A DNA stretch of 25,498 nucleotides from assembly GCA_964529445.1 (NCBI GenBank), contig CAZGWJ010000036.1, positions 1-25,498 on the forward strand, written 5' to 3'. This DNA comes from CAZGWJ01 sp964529445. Its GTDB lineage: Bacteria > Oederibacteriota > Muellerivitia > Muellerivitales > Muellerivitaceae. The number at the start of each line of letters is the position of its first letter. Positions within the stretch are counted from its first letter, which is position 1. The notes beneath the pieces were generated by a model, which was not told where the DNA came from, made no database searches, and saw only the letters and a program-made list of their open reading frames with translations. The position numbers and the translations under genes are program-made. Shown here one piece after another: positions 1 to 8,205 of the stretch.

Positions 1-332
1 AGGAGCGCGTAGGGCACCACCTTGTACTGGTTGTTCGTGCGCACCTTCAGGTTCGTCGAGAACTCCGCGATCTTCATCGAGCTCATCCAGGGGATATCCT
101 CGGCGTTCGGCATCTGCCGGTACGCCCCCTCGAACACCACGTCCACCGAGTCCGTCCAGTGGGTTCCCCAGGATGCCCCGATCTCCCAGCCGCCCTTCTT
201 CTGGCCTTCCCAACCGCCCTCCGAACGCCCGTAGGGGAAGGGACTCCCGGCCAGGATACTCAGGTTCCCGGCGGATAAAGCCTGGGCCGAAAGACACAGA
301 ACGAGCATTGCCATCATTCGCATCGATCTCAA
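1..332 (-). CDS. Outer-membrane beta-barrel protein, N-terminal part (runs off window)
   Basis: About 110 N-terminal residues are visible; the rest lies left of position 1. The start has a basic, Met-rich n-region, a hydrophobic stretch (MLVLCLSAQALSA) and a probable signal peptidase I site after LSA. What follows is rich in Gly, Trp, Ser and alternating hydrophobic/polar residues (GWEIGASWGTHWTDSVDVVFEGAYR), the pattern of amphipathic strands in an outer-membrane barrel. I chose the TTG at 332 because AAGGAGG lies 6 nt upstream of it. The in-frame ATG at 323 is the alternative, but it has a 15-nt gap to the same ribosome site. A perfect TATAAT lies upstream at 375-380. It follows the GH43 gene on the same strand and may be a porin or surface protein of that module. 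The substrate is unknown, and the barrel call rests on composition only. Confidence 0.6.
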   Translation of the reverse strand, partial: MRSMRMMAMLVLCLSAQALSAGNLSILAGSPFPYGRSEGGWEGQKKGGWEIGASWGTHWTDSVDVVFEGAYRQMPNAEDIPWMSSMKIAEFSTNLKVRTNNQYKVVPYAL

Positions 333-374
333 ATTTCGCCTCCTTGGATTCTGAAGGTCCTGGTGAGACGTGGA

Positions 375-380
375 ATTATA
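375..380 (-). promoter_or_regulatory. -10 element (TATAAT) for the barrel-protein gene
   Basis: On the minus strand a perfect TATAAT lies about 43 bases upstream of the TTG start at 332, inside an A/T-rich patch of an otherwise GC-rich region. No good -35 box is seen 16-18 bp upstream. The gene therefore probably has its own promoter rather than relying only on read-through from the GH43 gene. Confidence 0.5.
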
Positions 381-430
381 CACAAAGAGAAAGGGTAAAC
401 GAAAACCTATTTTCAATCGCCTCGATTGTT

Positions 431-450
431 CCAGGGGACCCCGGTCCCGG
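431..450 (-). terminator. GC-rich hairpin after the GH43 gene
   Basis: The minus strand reads CCGGGAC-CGGG-GTCCCTGG, a 7-pair stem with one G-T pair and a 4-nt loop. It begins 11 nt past the GH43 stop. There is no T-run after it, so it may only stabilise the 3' end or act as a weak terminator. Confidence 0.35.
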
Positions 451-461
451 AAAAACCCGGG

Positions 462-2582
462 TCAATCCCCCTCCCGAATGACCTCGAGGGCACAGATCTT
501 GGCATTCTGCACTTTCGCGATAAAACGCACGCGGATCTCCCCCCCGGGGCCGGGGCGGATCTTTCTGAAGCTTTTCTCGATCCCGCGATCGAAGCCACCG
601 GACTCCTTGAGAATGTCGAAATCCTTCAGAGCCGTCTTTCCGTTGACCATCACGTCGAAGACCCGCTCCCCCGGATTCTTCACATAGGTCTCCGCGAAGA
701 GGAGCCGAATCCGGTAGTTTCCCGGCGGCACGGGGAAGGCATAGGTGAAATCCGGCGCCCAGCGCTCGTTCCGGTAGAGTTCCGGGTCCTTTTTCGCGGC
801 GATCGGCCGGTTGGTGGTGACGGTCTCGCCCGCATCGTAAAGCATGTCGGCGGACCATTCCCGCCCCTTCGAATCGACGAAACCCGGCCCGCCCGCCTGG
901 ATGCGCCAGGTCTCCCGTCTCGGGACCGGGGTCGGGGTCGGGCGGGCCGCCAGGGTCCGACGCTCGGCCTTCGACCCCTCCTTCAACTCGAACCAATCGA
1001 ATTCCGCCCAGGACTTCGAGCCCGGATCGCGGGACGCGGCATAGAGCCCGACCACGGCCCCCGTGAACCCGCCCGCCTTCTCTCGGGAAAGGTCCGCGGC
1101 GTCCGAAGCGGCCAGGAATTCCCATCGCTTCCCGTCGGCGGAGACGGAGAACTGGTACTGCTCCCCGTTGCATTGGACCTCCAGGTAGCGGCTCCCGGCG
1201 GGAGCCGGCCTCCGGGCCACGAGCGAACTCCCGCCCTTCACGCGGTTGCGAACGAAGATCTCCGCGGCCTCCCCGAAGCGACCCACTCCGACATCGTAAT
1301 GAAAACCATCGTTGGCGCGCACGGACAGGCCCGCCTCCTCGCCTTCGCGCAAGGGATGGAAGTCCATCCGGCAGCGGGCCGTCATGCGATGGGAGGGCTG
1401 TCTTTTCCCGGCGAAGGCCGGGGCCGCATTGCGGTCGTCCTGGGAAGGGGCCGCCGCACTCAGGGCGAGGTGTCCCTTGCGACGGGTCAGCGAAAGATGG
1501 GAGGGGTCGATGTTGCAGACATGGATCCATTCGGGGCCGAGCGATGCACCCTCGAACCCGTCCCGCACCGGCAGGGTCTTGAACGGCGTCGCATCCAACC
1601 GGGGCGCCTCCATCTCGAGCGCCACCCGCCGGTTTTTCCCGATCATCGGCCACCCGTCCTTCCAGGTGACCGGGGCCAGGAAGGTTTCCCTCCCCAGGAG
1701 GGTCTTCCCTCCCTCGGGGCGCGTGGCCAGGAACACGGCCCACCAGGACCCGTCCGGAGCGTCCACCAGGTCCGCGTGGCCGGTACATTGGATGGGATCG
1801 CCGGGAAGGTCCCGGTGCGTGAGGATGGGATTGTGCGGGCAGGGCTCGAAGGGCCCCCAGGGGGAGTCGGAACGGCCGATGTACTCCGCATGGGCGTTCC
1901 CGGTGCCGCCCTCCGCCAGCATGAGATAGTACTTGCCGTCGATCCGGTAGAGGTGCGGCCCCTCGTTCCAGGGCTGGGTCTTGTCGTTCCAGATCTCGCG
2001 CGACGGCCCCACGGGGCGGAAGGTCTTCGGGTCCAGTTCGACCTGCTTGATGCCCCCCCATTCTCCCCCGCCCTGGTTCGTGAAGTAGAGCTTCCCGTCC
2101 GAATCGAAGAACATCGAACCGTCGATGTCGGGAACATCCACCCAGACCGGTTCCGACCAGGGACCTGCCGGGTCCTTCGCCGTGACGATGAAGTTGCCGC
2201 CGCCGGTCACGTTCGTGCAGGTGAGATAGAAGGTCCCCTCGTGGTGGCGGATCGTGGGGGCGTAGAGCCCTCCCGCATCCGTGGCCCCCTTCAGGGGGAG
2301 TTGGCTCGGACGGTCCAGGGCGTTGCCGATCTGCCGCCAATGCACCAGGTCCCGGCTGTGGTAGATGGGAAGACCCGGGAAGTATTCGAACGTGGAATTC
2401 ACGAGGTAGAAGTCGTTCCCCACCCGGCAGACGCTGGGATCGGGGTGGAAACCGGACAGGATGGGGTTCTGGAATGTTCGCATGGCCGCCTTTCCCGCGG
2501 ATGATGCGGCAGAGGCGATCAAGGCCGCCCCCGCCAGTCCGAACACAACCGCCATGACCTTGAGTCCCCTGGATCGCGTCAT
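462..2582 (-). CDS. Exported GH43 beta-xylosidase/arabinofuranosidase with a malectin-like domain
   Basis: This 706-residue exported glycosidase probably cleaves xylo- or arabino-oligosaccharides. A signal peptide covers about residues 1-30. The GH43 five-bladed propeller spans about 35-330 and shows the family's three acidic residues: Asp48 (HPDPS, general base), Asp154 (DIDGS, pKa modulator) and Glu207 (NEGPHLY, general acid). His269 in CTGHADL fits the family's propeller histidine. A concanavalin-like beta-sandwich, as in GH43 xylosidases, follows at about 335-533. After a short PTPTPVP linker comes a malectin-like carbohydrate-binding domain (about 557-702; FAETY, FDVMVNG). I chose the ATG at 2582 because GGAGG lies 5 nt upstream; upstream ATGs would add a charged extension before the signal peptide. 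It lies 169 bp downstream of the pectate lyase on the same strand, suggesting joint action on pectin side chains. The exact substrate cannot be read from the sequence. Confidence 0.9.
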   Translation of the reverse strand: MTRSRGLKVMAVVFGLAGAALIASAASSAGKAAMRTFQNPILSGFHPDPSVCRVGNDFYLVNSTFEYFPGLPIYHSRDLVHWRQIGNALDRPSQLPLKGATDAGGLYAPTIRHHEGTFYLTCTNVTGGGNFIVTAKDPAGPWSEPVWVDVPDIDGSMFFDSDGKLYFTNQGGGEWGGIKQVELDPKTFRPVGPSREIWNDKTQPWNEGPHLYRIDGKYYLMLAEGGTGNAHAEYIGRSDSPWGPFEPCPHNPILTHRDLPGDPIQCTGHADLVDAPDGSWWAVFLATRPEGGKTLLGRETFLAPVTWKDGWPMIGKNRRVALEMEAPRLDATPFKTLPVRDGFEGASLGPEWIHVCNIDPSHLSLTRRKGHLALSAAAPSQDDRNAAPAFAGKRQPSHRMTARCRMDFHPLREGEEAGLSVRANDGFHYDVGVGRFGEAAEIFVRNRVKGGSSLVARRPAPAGSRYLEVQCNGEQYQFSVSADGKRWEFLAASDAADLSREKAGGFTGAVVGLYAASRDPGSKSWAEFDWFELKEGSKAERRTLAARPTPTPVPRRETWRIQAGGPGFVDSKGREWSADMLYDAGETVTTNRPIAAKKDPELYRNERWAPDFTYAFPVPPGNYRIRLLFAETYVKNPGERVFDVMVNGKTALKDFDILKESGGFDRGIEKSFRKIRPGPGGEIRVRFIAKVQNAKICALEVIREGD

Positions 2583-2703
2583 CCGCCCCTCCACGCTCAT
2601 CGGTTCCTGCAACGGCCGCCGCTCATGACACTGGAGGATACACGGTCGATCCCGGCCCGGCCATACCTTCCTCCCGACCCGTCACTCCAGGACCTCACCC
2701 CTT

Positions 2704-2723
2704 CGGCCATCGGCCCATGGCCG
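2704..2723 (-). terminator. Inverted repeat between pectate lyase and GH43 genes
   Basis: CGGCCAT-CGGCCC-ATGGCCG forms a perfect 7-bp stem with a 6-nt loop, 28 nt past the pectate lyase stop. No T-tract follows on the minus strand, so it could be an RNA-stabilising or processing hairpin rather than a true terminator. Confidence 0.3.
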
Positions 2724-2751
2724 ACGCTCAGGACGATTCCATCAGTTTCCT

Positions 2752-5724
2752 TCACCTCAACACCATCACCTTGCGGATGACGAAGCCGCCGTCGCTCTCG
2801 AACTTCCAATGGTAGTAGCCGTTGGCGACGAGCTGTCCCTTGAAGTCCCGCAGGTCCCAGACAGCCGCCTTCTTCCCCGTCACCAGCACGGCCCCCCGCG
2901 CCACCAAGCGGTAGTTCGTCGTATAGACCTTCCAGGAGACCGTCTTGGGGCATCCCGAGACCAGGTCCGCGTATACCGCGTTCCCCCCGGTCACGGGATT
3001 GGGGTAGGCCCCCGACACCCGCACCGCCGTGCAATCGCCCGGCACCAACGTCGGGGAGGCGGTCGAGGTCGGCACCGGCGTGCCCGTGTTCGTGGACGTC
3101 GGCGTGAACGACGAGGTCCCCGTCGCCGACAGAGTCGGCGTCGAGGTCTGCGAGTCGGTCCAGGTCGGGGTCGCCGTAGGCGTCAGCGACGCCGTCGAAG
3201 ACCTCGTCGGCGACGGTGTCGCTGACTGGGTAGCGGTGAGCGTAGGCGACGGAGTCGCCGTAGTCGAAGCCGTAGGAGTTGACGACAGAGTCCAGGTCGG
3301 CGTCGGCGACAAGGTGAACGTCCGTGTCACGGTGAACACGGCAGTCTCCGTGTAGGTCGGCGTGAAGGAAAGCGTGAACGTCCGCGTCGCGGTGGGCGGG
3401 ACCGGCGTAAACGTCCGGGTCGGTGAAAGCGTATTCGTGCCCGTCGCCGACAGAGTCGGGGTCGGCGTGAACGACAACGTCCAGGAACTCGTCGCCGTTG
3501 GCGACGACGTCGGCGACAGCGACGCCGTTGGCGTCGAGGTTAATATCGCCGTCCATGAAGGCGAAGCCGTAGGCGTCGGAGACCTCGTCGGCGACGGTGT
3601 CGCCGACTGGGTAGCGGTGAGCGTAGGCGACGGAGTCGCCGTAGTCGAAGCCGTAGGAGTTGACGACAGGGTCCAAGTCGGCGTGAAGGAAAGCGTGAAC
3701 GTCGGCGAGAACGTGTTCGTACCCGTCGCCGACGGAGTCGGCGTCGAGGTCCTCGTAAACGTGTTTGTGACCGTCGGCGTCGGCGAGAACGTGTTCGTCC
3801 GGGTGGGGGTGTTCGTCGCGGTCGGGGTGGCCGTGAAGGTGCTCGTCCGCGTCCAGGTGGAAGTCGAGGTCGGGGGCACTCCCGTGAAGGTCCGGGTCGG
3901 CGTCGGCGACGGTGTCGCCGACTGGGTAGCGGTAGGCGAGGAGGTCGCAGTCCATGACGGGGTCGGAGACGGAGTCGGAGACAAGGTAGACGTCATGGAG
4001 AAGGTAGAAGTAAACGACATAGTCGGGGTATTCGTCCGCGATGGGGTCGGCGAAGGTGAGAACGTAAAGGTGTTTGTGCGAGTGAACGTGCCGGTGTGGG
4101 TCCGGGTCGGGGTCGGGGTTCCCGTGAAGGTGAAGGTGTTCGTGCGCGTCGCGGTCGGGGTGGCGGTCGGCGCCGCGCAGTTCCCGTTCACGACGAAGGT
4201 CGAAACCCAGCTGACCCGGTCCAGGTTCGGCCCCCCGTCGGCGGCCAGGGAAGTCAGGAGGAGCGTGCTGTACCCGTCGGGCAGGTTCACCACGGCCACG
4301 GCCTCGTTCCAGGTCGTCCAGCCCCCCGTCACCGGGAACGGGACCGCCGCCACCTGCACCGTTCCGTTCACGGTCAGGGACATGTCCCGCGCTCCCGTGC
4401 CCCCGTTAGCGTACCGGAAGGCAAGCGTGACCGTCCGGCTTCCGCTGGAAAGGAGGGAGAAGACCAGGGTGCTTCCCGCCGCGTTGGTCAGGTTCGCGTA
4501 GCCCGTGCCCGTCCAACCCGCGTTCGTGTCCTCGAAGGCCCCGTCCATCGCGCAGGGGACTTCCAACTGGATCTCCTGGTACCCCAGGGGTGTCGGAGTC
4601 AGGGTCGGCGTCCGCGTCGAGGTCCCCGTATTCGTGGGGGTGAGGGTCCTCGTCCACGTCGGAGAACTCGTCGGCGACGGAGTCGCCGACCGGGTGAAGG
4701 TGGAGGTCCCGGGGACCGGCGTGAACGTGCGGGTAGGGGTCGCGCCCCCGCAGGTGTAATTCGAGAGGGTCGCGCCCGCCAACGCACGCACCTGGGACTC
4801 GACGGCGGATGCCGGATCGATCGCGAGCGCGTAGGGCGGCGTGAAGGCCGTGCCGCTCCCCGCGGTATTGCCGGAACAGGAGGTGAAGAGGTTGTTCCGG
4901 GAGGTGACGGCCGTGAAGTCGTAGTCATAGAGGTCGATGGGCGTGTTCACGCCGATGAAGGCATTGCTCTCCACCAGGAGGTTCGCCTGGTACCCGGCCC
5001 TCACGCAATGGTTGTTCCCCGTGCAGGTGAAGAGGTTGTTCACCACATGCACCTGCCCGAAACGCACGCGCGGCATACGCTCCCTCACGCCGTCGGCCCA
5101 CCAGCAGTACTGGAAGGTGACCTTGAGGCGGCCGGGGTCCTCGGTGGAGGAGTCGGAATTGCCCAGCAGGTTGCAGAACTGGTGGTTGGTGGAGGCGCCG
5201 GTGTAATGGAATTTCGTCCAGGTGACGCTGACGTAGTTGGACCCGTTGGTGATGTCCATGTTGCCGTCCTGGCCGTCCCAGACGTCCAGGTGGTCGAGCC
5301 AGACGTTCGTGGAATTCTGGACCGAGACGCAGTCCACCCCGTCGACGTCGATGGCGCCCGGGCCCTGGATGCGCATGTTTCGCAGGATGACGTTCGAGGC
5401 GTTCTTGATGTCGAACCCGCCGACCAGGGTGGCGCCGGGAAGCCCGAAGACCGTCTTGTTCGAGGAGATCGCCACCCGCGTCCCGACGCCGGCACCCATC
5501 GTGCCCTGCACGTAGATGACCGCCGCGGAAGCCGAGGAGGCGCGGGCCTGGAGGTCGGCCAGGGTGGTGACCGTCACGGGCGTGATCCCGCCACCTCCGG
5601 TCGTGCCGCCGTTCTGGGTGCACCAGCCCACCGGTGCGCAGAGATCGGCGGCCCACGATGCCGAGAGGATGCTTCCGGCGATGACGGAACCGAGCAGGGG
5701 GCGGAAGAGATTAAAACGCTTCAT
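2752..5724 (-). CDS. Multidomain exported pectate lyase (PL1-CBM35-Thr/Pro linker-FlgD-Ig)
   Basis: This 990-residue protein would cleave polygalacturonate by beta-elimination outside the cell. Signal peptide: about 1-26 (SASWA). PL1 parallel beta-helix: about 45-325, with VWLDH at 141-145, an acidic calcium-site region DGQDGNMDI at 150-158, and the R-x-P-x-x-R motif at Arg216, Pro218 and Arg221; Arg216 matches the PelC catalytic arginine. Linker 1: about 328-381. CBM35 domain: about 384-506 (GWTGTGYANL, FRYANGG, GPNLDRVSW). Linker 2: about 517-895, almost only Thr, Ser, Pro, Ala, Phe and Trp, with Thr or Ser at nearly every second position. The C-terminal 95 residues (YPNPV, WDLRDFKGQLVANGYY) resemble FlgD-Ig/cell-surface sorting domains. 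I chose the ATG at 5724; an in-frame TTG lies two codons upstream. No clear Shine-Dalgarno is visible. A plausible promoter lies at 5789-5818. PL1 identity is firm; the role of the C-terminal domain is inferred. Confidence 0.9.
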   Translation of the reverse strand: MKRFNLFRPLLGSVIAGSILSASWAADLCAPVGWCTQNGGTTGGGGITPVTVTTLADLQARASSASAAVIYVQGTMGAGVGTRVAISSNKTVFGLPGATLVGGFDIKNASNVILRNMRIQGPGAIDVDGVDCVSVQNSTNVWLDHLDVWDGQDGNMDITNGSNYVSVTWTKFHYTGASTNHQFCNLLGNSDSSTEDPGRLKVTFQYCWWADGVRERMPRVRFGQVHVVNNLFTCTGNNHCVRAGYQANLLVESNAFIGVNTPIDLYDYDFTAVTSRNNLFTSCSGNTAGSGTAFTPPYALAIDPASAVESQVRALAGATLSNYTCGGATPTRTFTPVPGTSTFTRSATPSPTSSPTWTRTLTPTNTGTSTRTPTLTPTPLGYQEIQLEVPCAMDGAFEDTNAGWTGTGYANLTNAAGSTLVFSLLSSGSRTVTLAFRYANGGTGARDMSLTVNGTVQVAAVPFPVTGGWTTWNEAVAVVNLPDGYSTLLLTSLAADGGPNLDRVSWVSTFVVNGNCAAPTATPTATRTNTFTFTGTPTPTRTHTGTFTRTNTFTFSPSPTPSRTNTPTMSFTSTFSMTSTLSPTPSPTPSWTATSSPTATQSATPSPTPTRTFTGVPPTSTSTWTRTSTFTATPTATNTPTRTNTFSPTPTVTNTFTRTSTPTPSATGTNTFSPTFTLSFTPTWTLSSTPTASTTATPSPTLTATQSATPSPTRSPTPTASPSWTAILTSTPTASLSPTSSPTATSSWTLSFTPTPTLSATGTNTLSPTRTFTPVPPTATRTFTLSFTPTYTETAVFTVTRTFTLSPTPTWTLSSTPTASTTATPSPTLTATQSATPSPTRSSTASLTPTATPTWTDSQTSTPTLSATGTSSFTPTSTNTGTPVPTSTASPTLVPGDCTAVRVSGAYPNPVTGGNAVYADLVSGCPKTVSWKVYTTNYRLVARGAVLVTGKKAAVWDLRDFKGQLVANGYYHWKFESDGGFVIRKVMVLR
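3200..3302 (-). repeat. Long direct repeat in linker, copy A (partner 3581-3683)
   Basis: These 103 bases match 3581-3683 with three mismatches, at an offset of 381 bp (127 codons), so the frame is kept. Both copies encode TWTLSSTPTASTTATPSPTL followed by TATQSATPSPTRS. The near identity, far above the surrounding degenerate repetition, points to a recent in-frame duplication. Confidence 0.85.
3581..3683 (-). repeat. Long direct repeat in linker, copy B (partner 3200-3302)
   Basis: This is the second copy of the 103-base duplication inside the Thr/Pro linker. The three differences from copy A are single-base changes, two of them close to the 3' end in plus-strand reading. Confidence 0.85.
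4582..4743 (-). repeat. Short Thr/Pro linker between PL1 and CBM35
   Basis: These bases encode about 54 residues of Thr/Pro/Ser-rich linker (TPTRTFTPVPG and similar) joining the catalytic domain to the CBM35. The coding strand has the same 6-base rhythm as the long linker. Confidence 0.7.
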
Positions 5725-5788
5725 GTGCAAGGAGTGTCTTTCCAGGAGGCCGCGTCCGGATCAAGAAGCCGTTCCTTCGGAGAAGCCC

Positions 5789-5818
5789 ATTCTACCGCGA
5801 GGCCCGTTCCCTTCACAA
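5789..5818 (-). promoter_or_regulatory. Candidate sigma-70 promoter of the pectate lyase gene
   Basis: On the minus strand, TTGTGA (5818-5813) and TAGAAT (5794-5789) are separated by 18 bp, matching 4/6 and 5/6 of the consensus. Transcription would start near 5782, giving a leader of about 58 nt. Confidence 0.45.
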
Positions 5819-5907
5819 AAGCATCCGCCGTCCTGAAACCGGTTCAGCGGGAAATCGCGGCCCGAAACCGGAAGCAATTCCGTTACCGCACAGGAAGTCT
5901 TTCTTCT

Positions 5908-5920
5908 ATGCTTATAAGCT
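5908..5920 (+). promoter_or_regulatory. A/T-rich -10-like sequence abutting the GTG start at 5921
   Basis: TATGCTTATAAG lies directly against the GTG start of the DUF2723 gene. If TATGCT (5908-5913) is the -10 box, transcription would start at or within a base or two of the GTG, giving a leaderless message. The -35 is poor (TTACCG at 5883-5888, 19-bp spacing), so this is tentative. Confidence 0.3.
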
Positions 5921-8134
5921 GTGCGCCCTCCTTCCATCCCAACCGCCCTGAACCGGCTCCCGGGAGTATTCTTTCTCCTGGGCGCTTGGCAGGTGCTCCT
6001 GGGGGTCCAGAATCCGGGGATCGCCGCCGACGACAGCGGCGAGACCGTGGCGGCCGCCTTCACGCTGGGCATCCCGCATCCCCCGGGCTATCCCCTCCAC
6101 ACGCTCCTGGCCCGCCTGGCCCTTTTCCTCCCCGTGGGAACCCCGGCTTTCCGGTTGAACCTCCTGGCCTCCCTTTTCACCCTCGGCGCACTCCTCCTCC
6201 TGATGGACGCCTGCCGCCGCATGGCCGCACGCCTGGACCCTCCCCTCCCCTTCGGCCGGACGGTCCTCTACCTTCTTTCCGCCTTCGTTTCCCTTCTCAC
6301 CTGCGAGTTCGTGTTCGCCCAATCCCTCACGGCGAAAGGCGGCGTCTATACCCTCACGCTCCTCCTGCTCGCCGTCTTCCTGCGCTCCTTCTTCCGCAGG
6401 GTCCCCCCGTTCGGCGCCGAAGCGTTCCTGTTCCTCTGGGCGCTCTCGCTGGCCAACCACTGGCAGACCGCCCTCCTCTGGGCACCCCTCCTCGGGGCGC
6501 TGATCCGGGGTGCCGGTCACGCCCTGACCGCAAGACGGGTCTTCCTCTCGGCGGCCTTCTTCCTCACGGGCCTCTCGGTGTACCTGGTCCTGCCCCTGCG
6601 GGCCGCACTCCAGCCGGGCGTCAACTGGGAGGACCCCCGGACGATCGACGCCTTCCTCCGCCTGGTGCTCCGCGCTCCCTACGCGGCCCGGGAGTTCTTC
6701 CAACCCTTCCAGGCCGCCGGGGTGGCGATCCAGGCGCGGGCCTTCCTGGAGGTCCTGGCCCTCCACGCCTGGCCGGGTCTCCTCCTGCTCGCGGTCCTGG
6801 GAGCCCTCGCCCTGCGATGGAACCGGTCGAGGGTTCTCGCGCCCCTCCTGGCCTCCGCCGGGTTGACGGCCGCGGCTCTCGTCCTCGTCCTGCGGATCCC
6901 GCGTGACACCCCCTTCTATATGGGTAACTACACGGTCGCCTTCCAGGCCCTTCTCGTTTTCCTGGGTTTCGCCGGACTTTTGGCCCTGGACCGCCTGCTG
7001 TCGGAAGGGAAACCCCGGTGGGCCTGGATCCTCGCCTTCCTGTCCGTCGCGGCTCCCCTCGCCTGGGGAGTGAAAATCCCAGCCGCCCAGGACAAGAGCC
7101 GCTATCTCCTGGCCCATGACTACGGCCTCAACCAATTGCTGGAGATCCCGCGGGGAGCCGCCTCCTTCACGCGCGGGGACCAGAACCTCATGCCCGTCCT
7201 CTACCACCGGCTCGTCGAGGGGCGACGGCCCGACCTGGAACCGTTCCCGATCTTCCACTTCGAGACCGGCTGGGGATGGGAAAGGATCCGCCGCGCCTGG
7301 GATCTCGGGGACCCGGAGGACCTGCGCTTCGCCGCCGGGAAGGAGCGCTTCGAGCACACCCTCGATCGACTCATCCTTTCGAGCGCGCCCTTCCTCTACG
7401 CCGAGGATGTGTCCCGGCTCGAGGAGGTGCGCCTGGGCGTCACGCCCTATCCCCTCGTTCCCTGGGGGTTGAACCACCGGTTCGAGGCGGCACCGCCCCC
7501 TCCCCGCGAGGTCGCTCGTCGCGTGCGGGCCGTCACCGGGGCCTGGCGCCTTCGGAGCCTGTATCGAGCGGTTCCCTCGCCCCCGACCGAACTTCCCCGC
7601 TCGCTCTTCGTCCGCTACTACGCCCATCCCCTTTTCTCGACGGGCCGATACCTGCTGAAACTCGGGGCCGACCGGGAAGGATACGGACTCCTCCAGGCCG
7701 CGCTCGACCGGGACCCGGACCTTCCGGAGATGCGCCTGTACCTGGCCAAGCATTTCCTGAACCGGAGGGATTACGAATTGGCGCTGGTCTTCTGCCGGGA
7801 GGAGGCGGAACGGGAGCCGGACCGTGCGGAACCCTGGGAAGTGCTCGGGACGATCCTGTTGATTTTGGGGGACAACGACGGGGCCATCGAGGGATTCCGC
7901 AGGGCCCTGAAACTCGACCCATCCTCGAAGGTGGCGTCGGACAACCTGCCGGTGGCTTTGAGGGCGGAAAGCGCCGGAAGACGGGTCTTCAACCGGATCG
8001 TGCCGCCCGCGGACTATTACCTGCGGATGGCGGAGGGGTTCGCGGAGGCGGGATGCCCCCTCTTCGCGGACGCGGCCCGAAAGGCGGCCCAAACATCCCG
8101 GACGGACGGCACAAGGCGGCCTGCTCCCCGATGA
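5921..8134 (+). CDS. DUF2723 (TMEM260/GT117-like) membrane glycosyltransferase with C-terminal TPRs
   Basis: This 737-residue membrane protein belongs to the DUF2723 family. An N-terminal hydrophobic segment leads to the family signature in the first periplasmic loop: DDSGE at 37-41 (acidic residues expected to be catalytic in this GT-C fold), then TLGIPHPPGYPL at 48-59. Roughly ten or more hydrophobic helices run to about residue 390, with the family-typical NWEDP segment after about 225. A soluble C-terminal half follows, with TPR-like helices near 593-675 (LGTILLILGDNDGAIEGFRRAL). Human TMEM260, in the same family, is a protein O-mannosyltransferase, so transfer of a lipid-linked sugar to exported proteins is a reasonable inference; the donor and acceptor here are unknown. 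GTG at 5921 is practically forced, because an in-frame TAA lies at 5915-5917 and no in-frame ATG is near. There is no Shine-Dalgarno. Both neighbours encode Thr/Pro-rich exported proteins. Confidence 0.85.
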   Translation: MRPPSIPTALNRLPGVFFLLGAWQVLLGVQNPGIAADDSGETVAAAFTLGIPHPPGYPLHTLLARLALFLPVGTPAFRLNLLASLFTLGALLLLMDACRRMAARLDPPLPFGRTVLYLLSAFVSLLTCEFVFAQSLTAKGGVYTLTLLLLAVFLRSFFRRVPPFGAEAFLFLWALSLANHWQTALLWAPLLGALIRGAGHALTARRVFLSAAFFLTGLSVYLVLPLRAALQPGVNWEDPRTIDAFLRLVLRAPYAAREFFQPFQAAGVAIQARAFLEVLALHAWPGLLLLAVLGALALRWNRSRVLAPLLASAGLTAAALVLVLRIPRDTPFYMGNYTVAFQALLVFLGFAGLLALDRLLSEGKPRWAWILAFLSVAAPLAWGVKIPAAQDKSRYLLAHDYGLNQLLEIPRGAASFTRGDQNLMPVLYHRLVEGRRPDLEPFPIFHFETGWGWERIRRAWDLGDPEDLRFAAGKERFEHTLDRLILSSAPFLYAEDVSRLEEVRLGVTPYPLVPWGLNHRFEAAPPPPREVARRVRAVTGAWRLRSLYRAVPSPPTELPRSLFVRYYAHPLFSTGRYLLKLGADREGYGLLQAALDRDPDLPEMRLYLAKHFLNRRDYELALVFCREEAEREPDRAEPWEVLGTILLILGDNDGAIEGFRRALKLDPSSKVASDNLPVALRAESAGRRVFNRIVPPADYYLRMAEGFAEAGCPLFADAARKAAQTSRTDGTRRPAPR

Positions 8135-8165
8135 GGCGAACGCCGGAAGGGCGAAGGGTCTTCAG

Positions 8166-8183
8166 CGGCTTTCAAGAAAGCCG
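8166..8183. terminator. Palindromic hairpin between convergent genes
   Basis: CGGCTTTC-AA-GAAAGCCG is a near-perfect palindrome in the 71-bp gap between the convergent DUF2723 and lipoprotein genes. It forms a 7-bp stem with a 4-nt loop on either strand. It lacks a T-run, so bidirectional termination is only a possibility. Confidence 0.4.
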
Positions 8184-8205
8184 ATCCACCGGCGGCAGAA
8201 CAGGA

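Larger units (their letters stand above)
3040..4176 (-). repeat. Hexanucleotide-phased low-complexity tract coding the Thr/Pro linker
   Basis: About 1.1 kb inside the pectate lyase gene has a strong 6-base rhythm, with GTCGGC/GTGAAC-like units on the plus strand. This reflects the coded alternation of Thr or Ser with Pro, Thr or an aromatic residue. No stop interrupts it. Such a tract is prone to slippage and recombination, so its length probably varies between strains. Confidence 0.8.

Noticed and set aside
426..2504. 692-residue open frame on the plus strand
   Set aside because: It is antisense to the GH43 gene, with Arg/Gly/Pro-rich shadow composition and no start signal.
3362..4501. Open frame of 379 residues, rich in Val/Gly/Asp, on the plus strand
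   Set aside because: It is antisense to the Thr/Pro linker; its VGV/VAV repetition is the mirror of the linker codons, and it has no ribosome site or domain.
5912..8092. 726-residue open frame on the minus strand
   Set aside because: It is antisense to the DUF2723 gene; its Glu/Gly/Arg-rich sequence is a composition effect.
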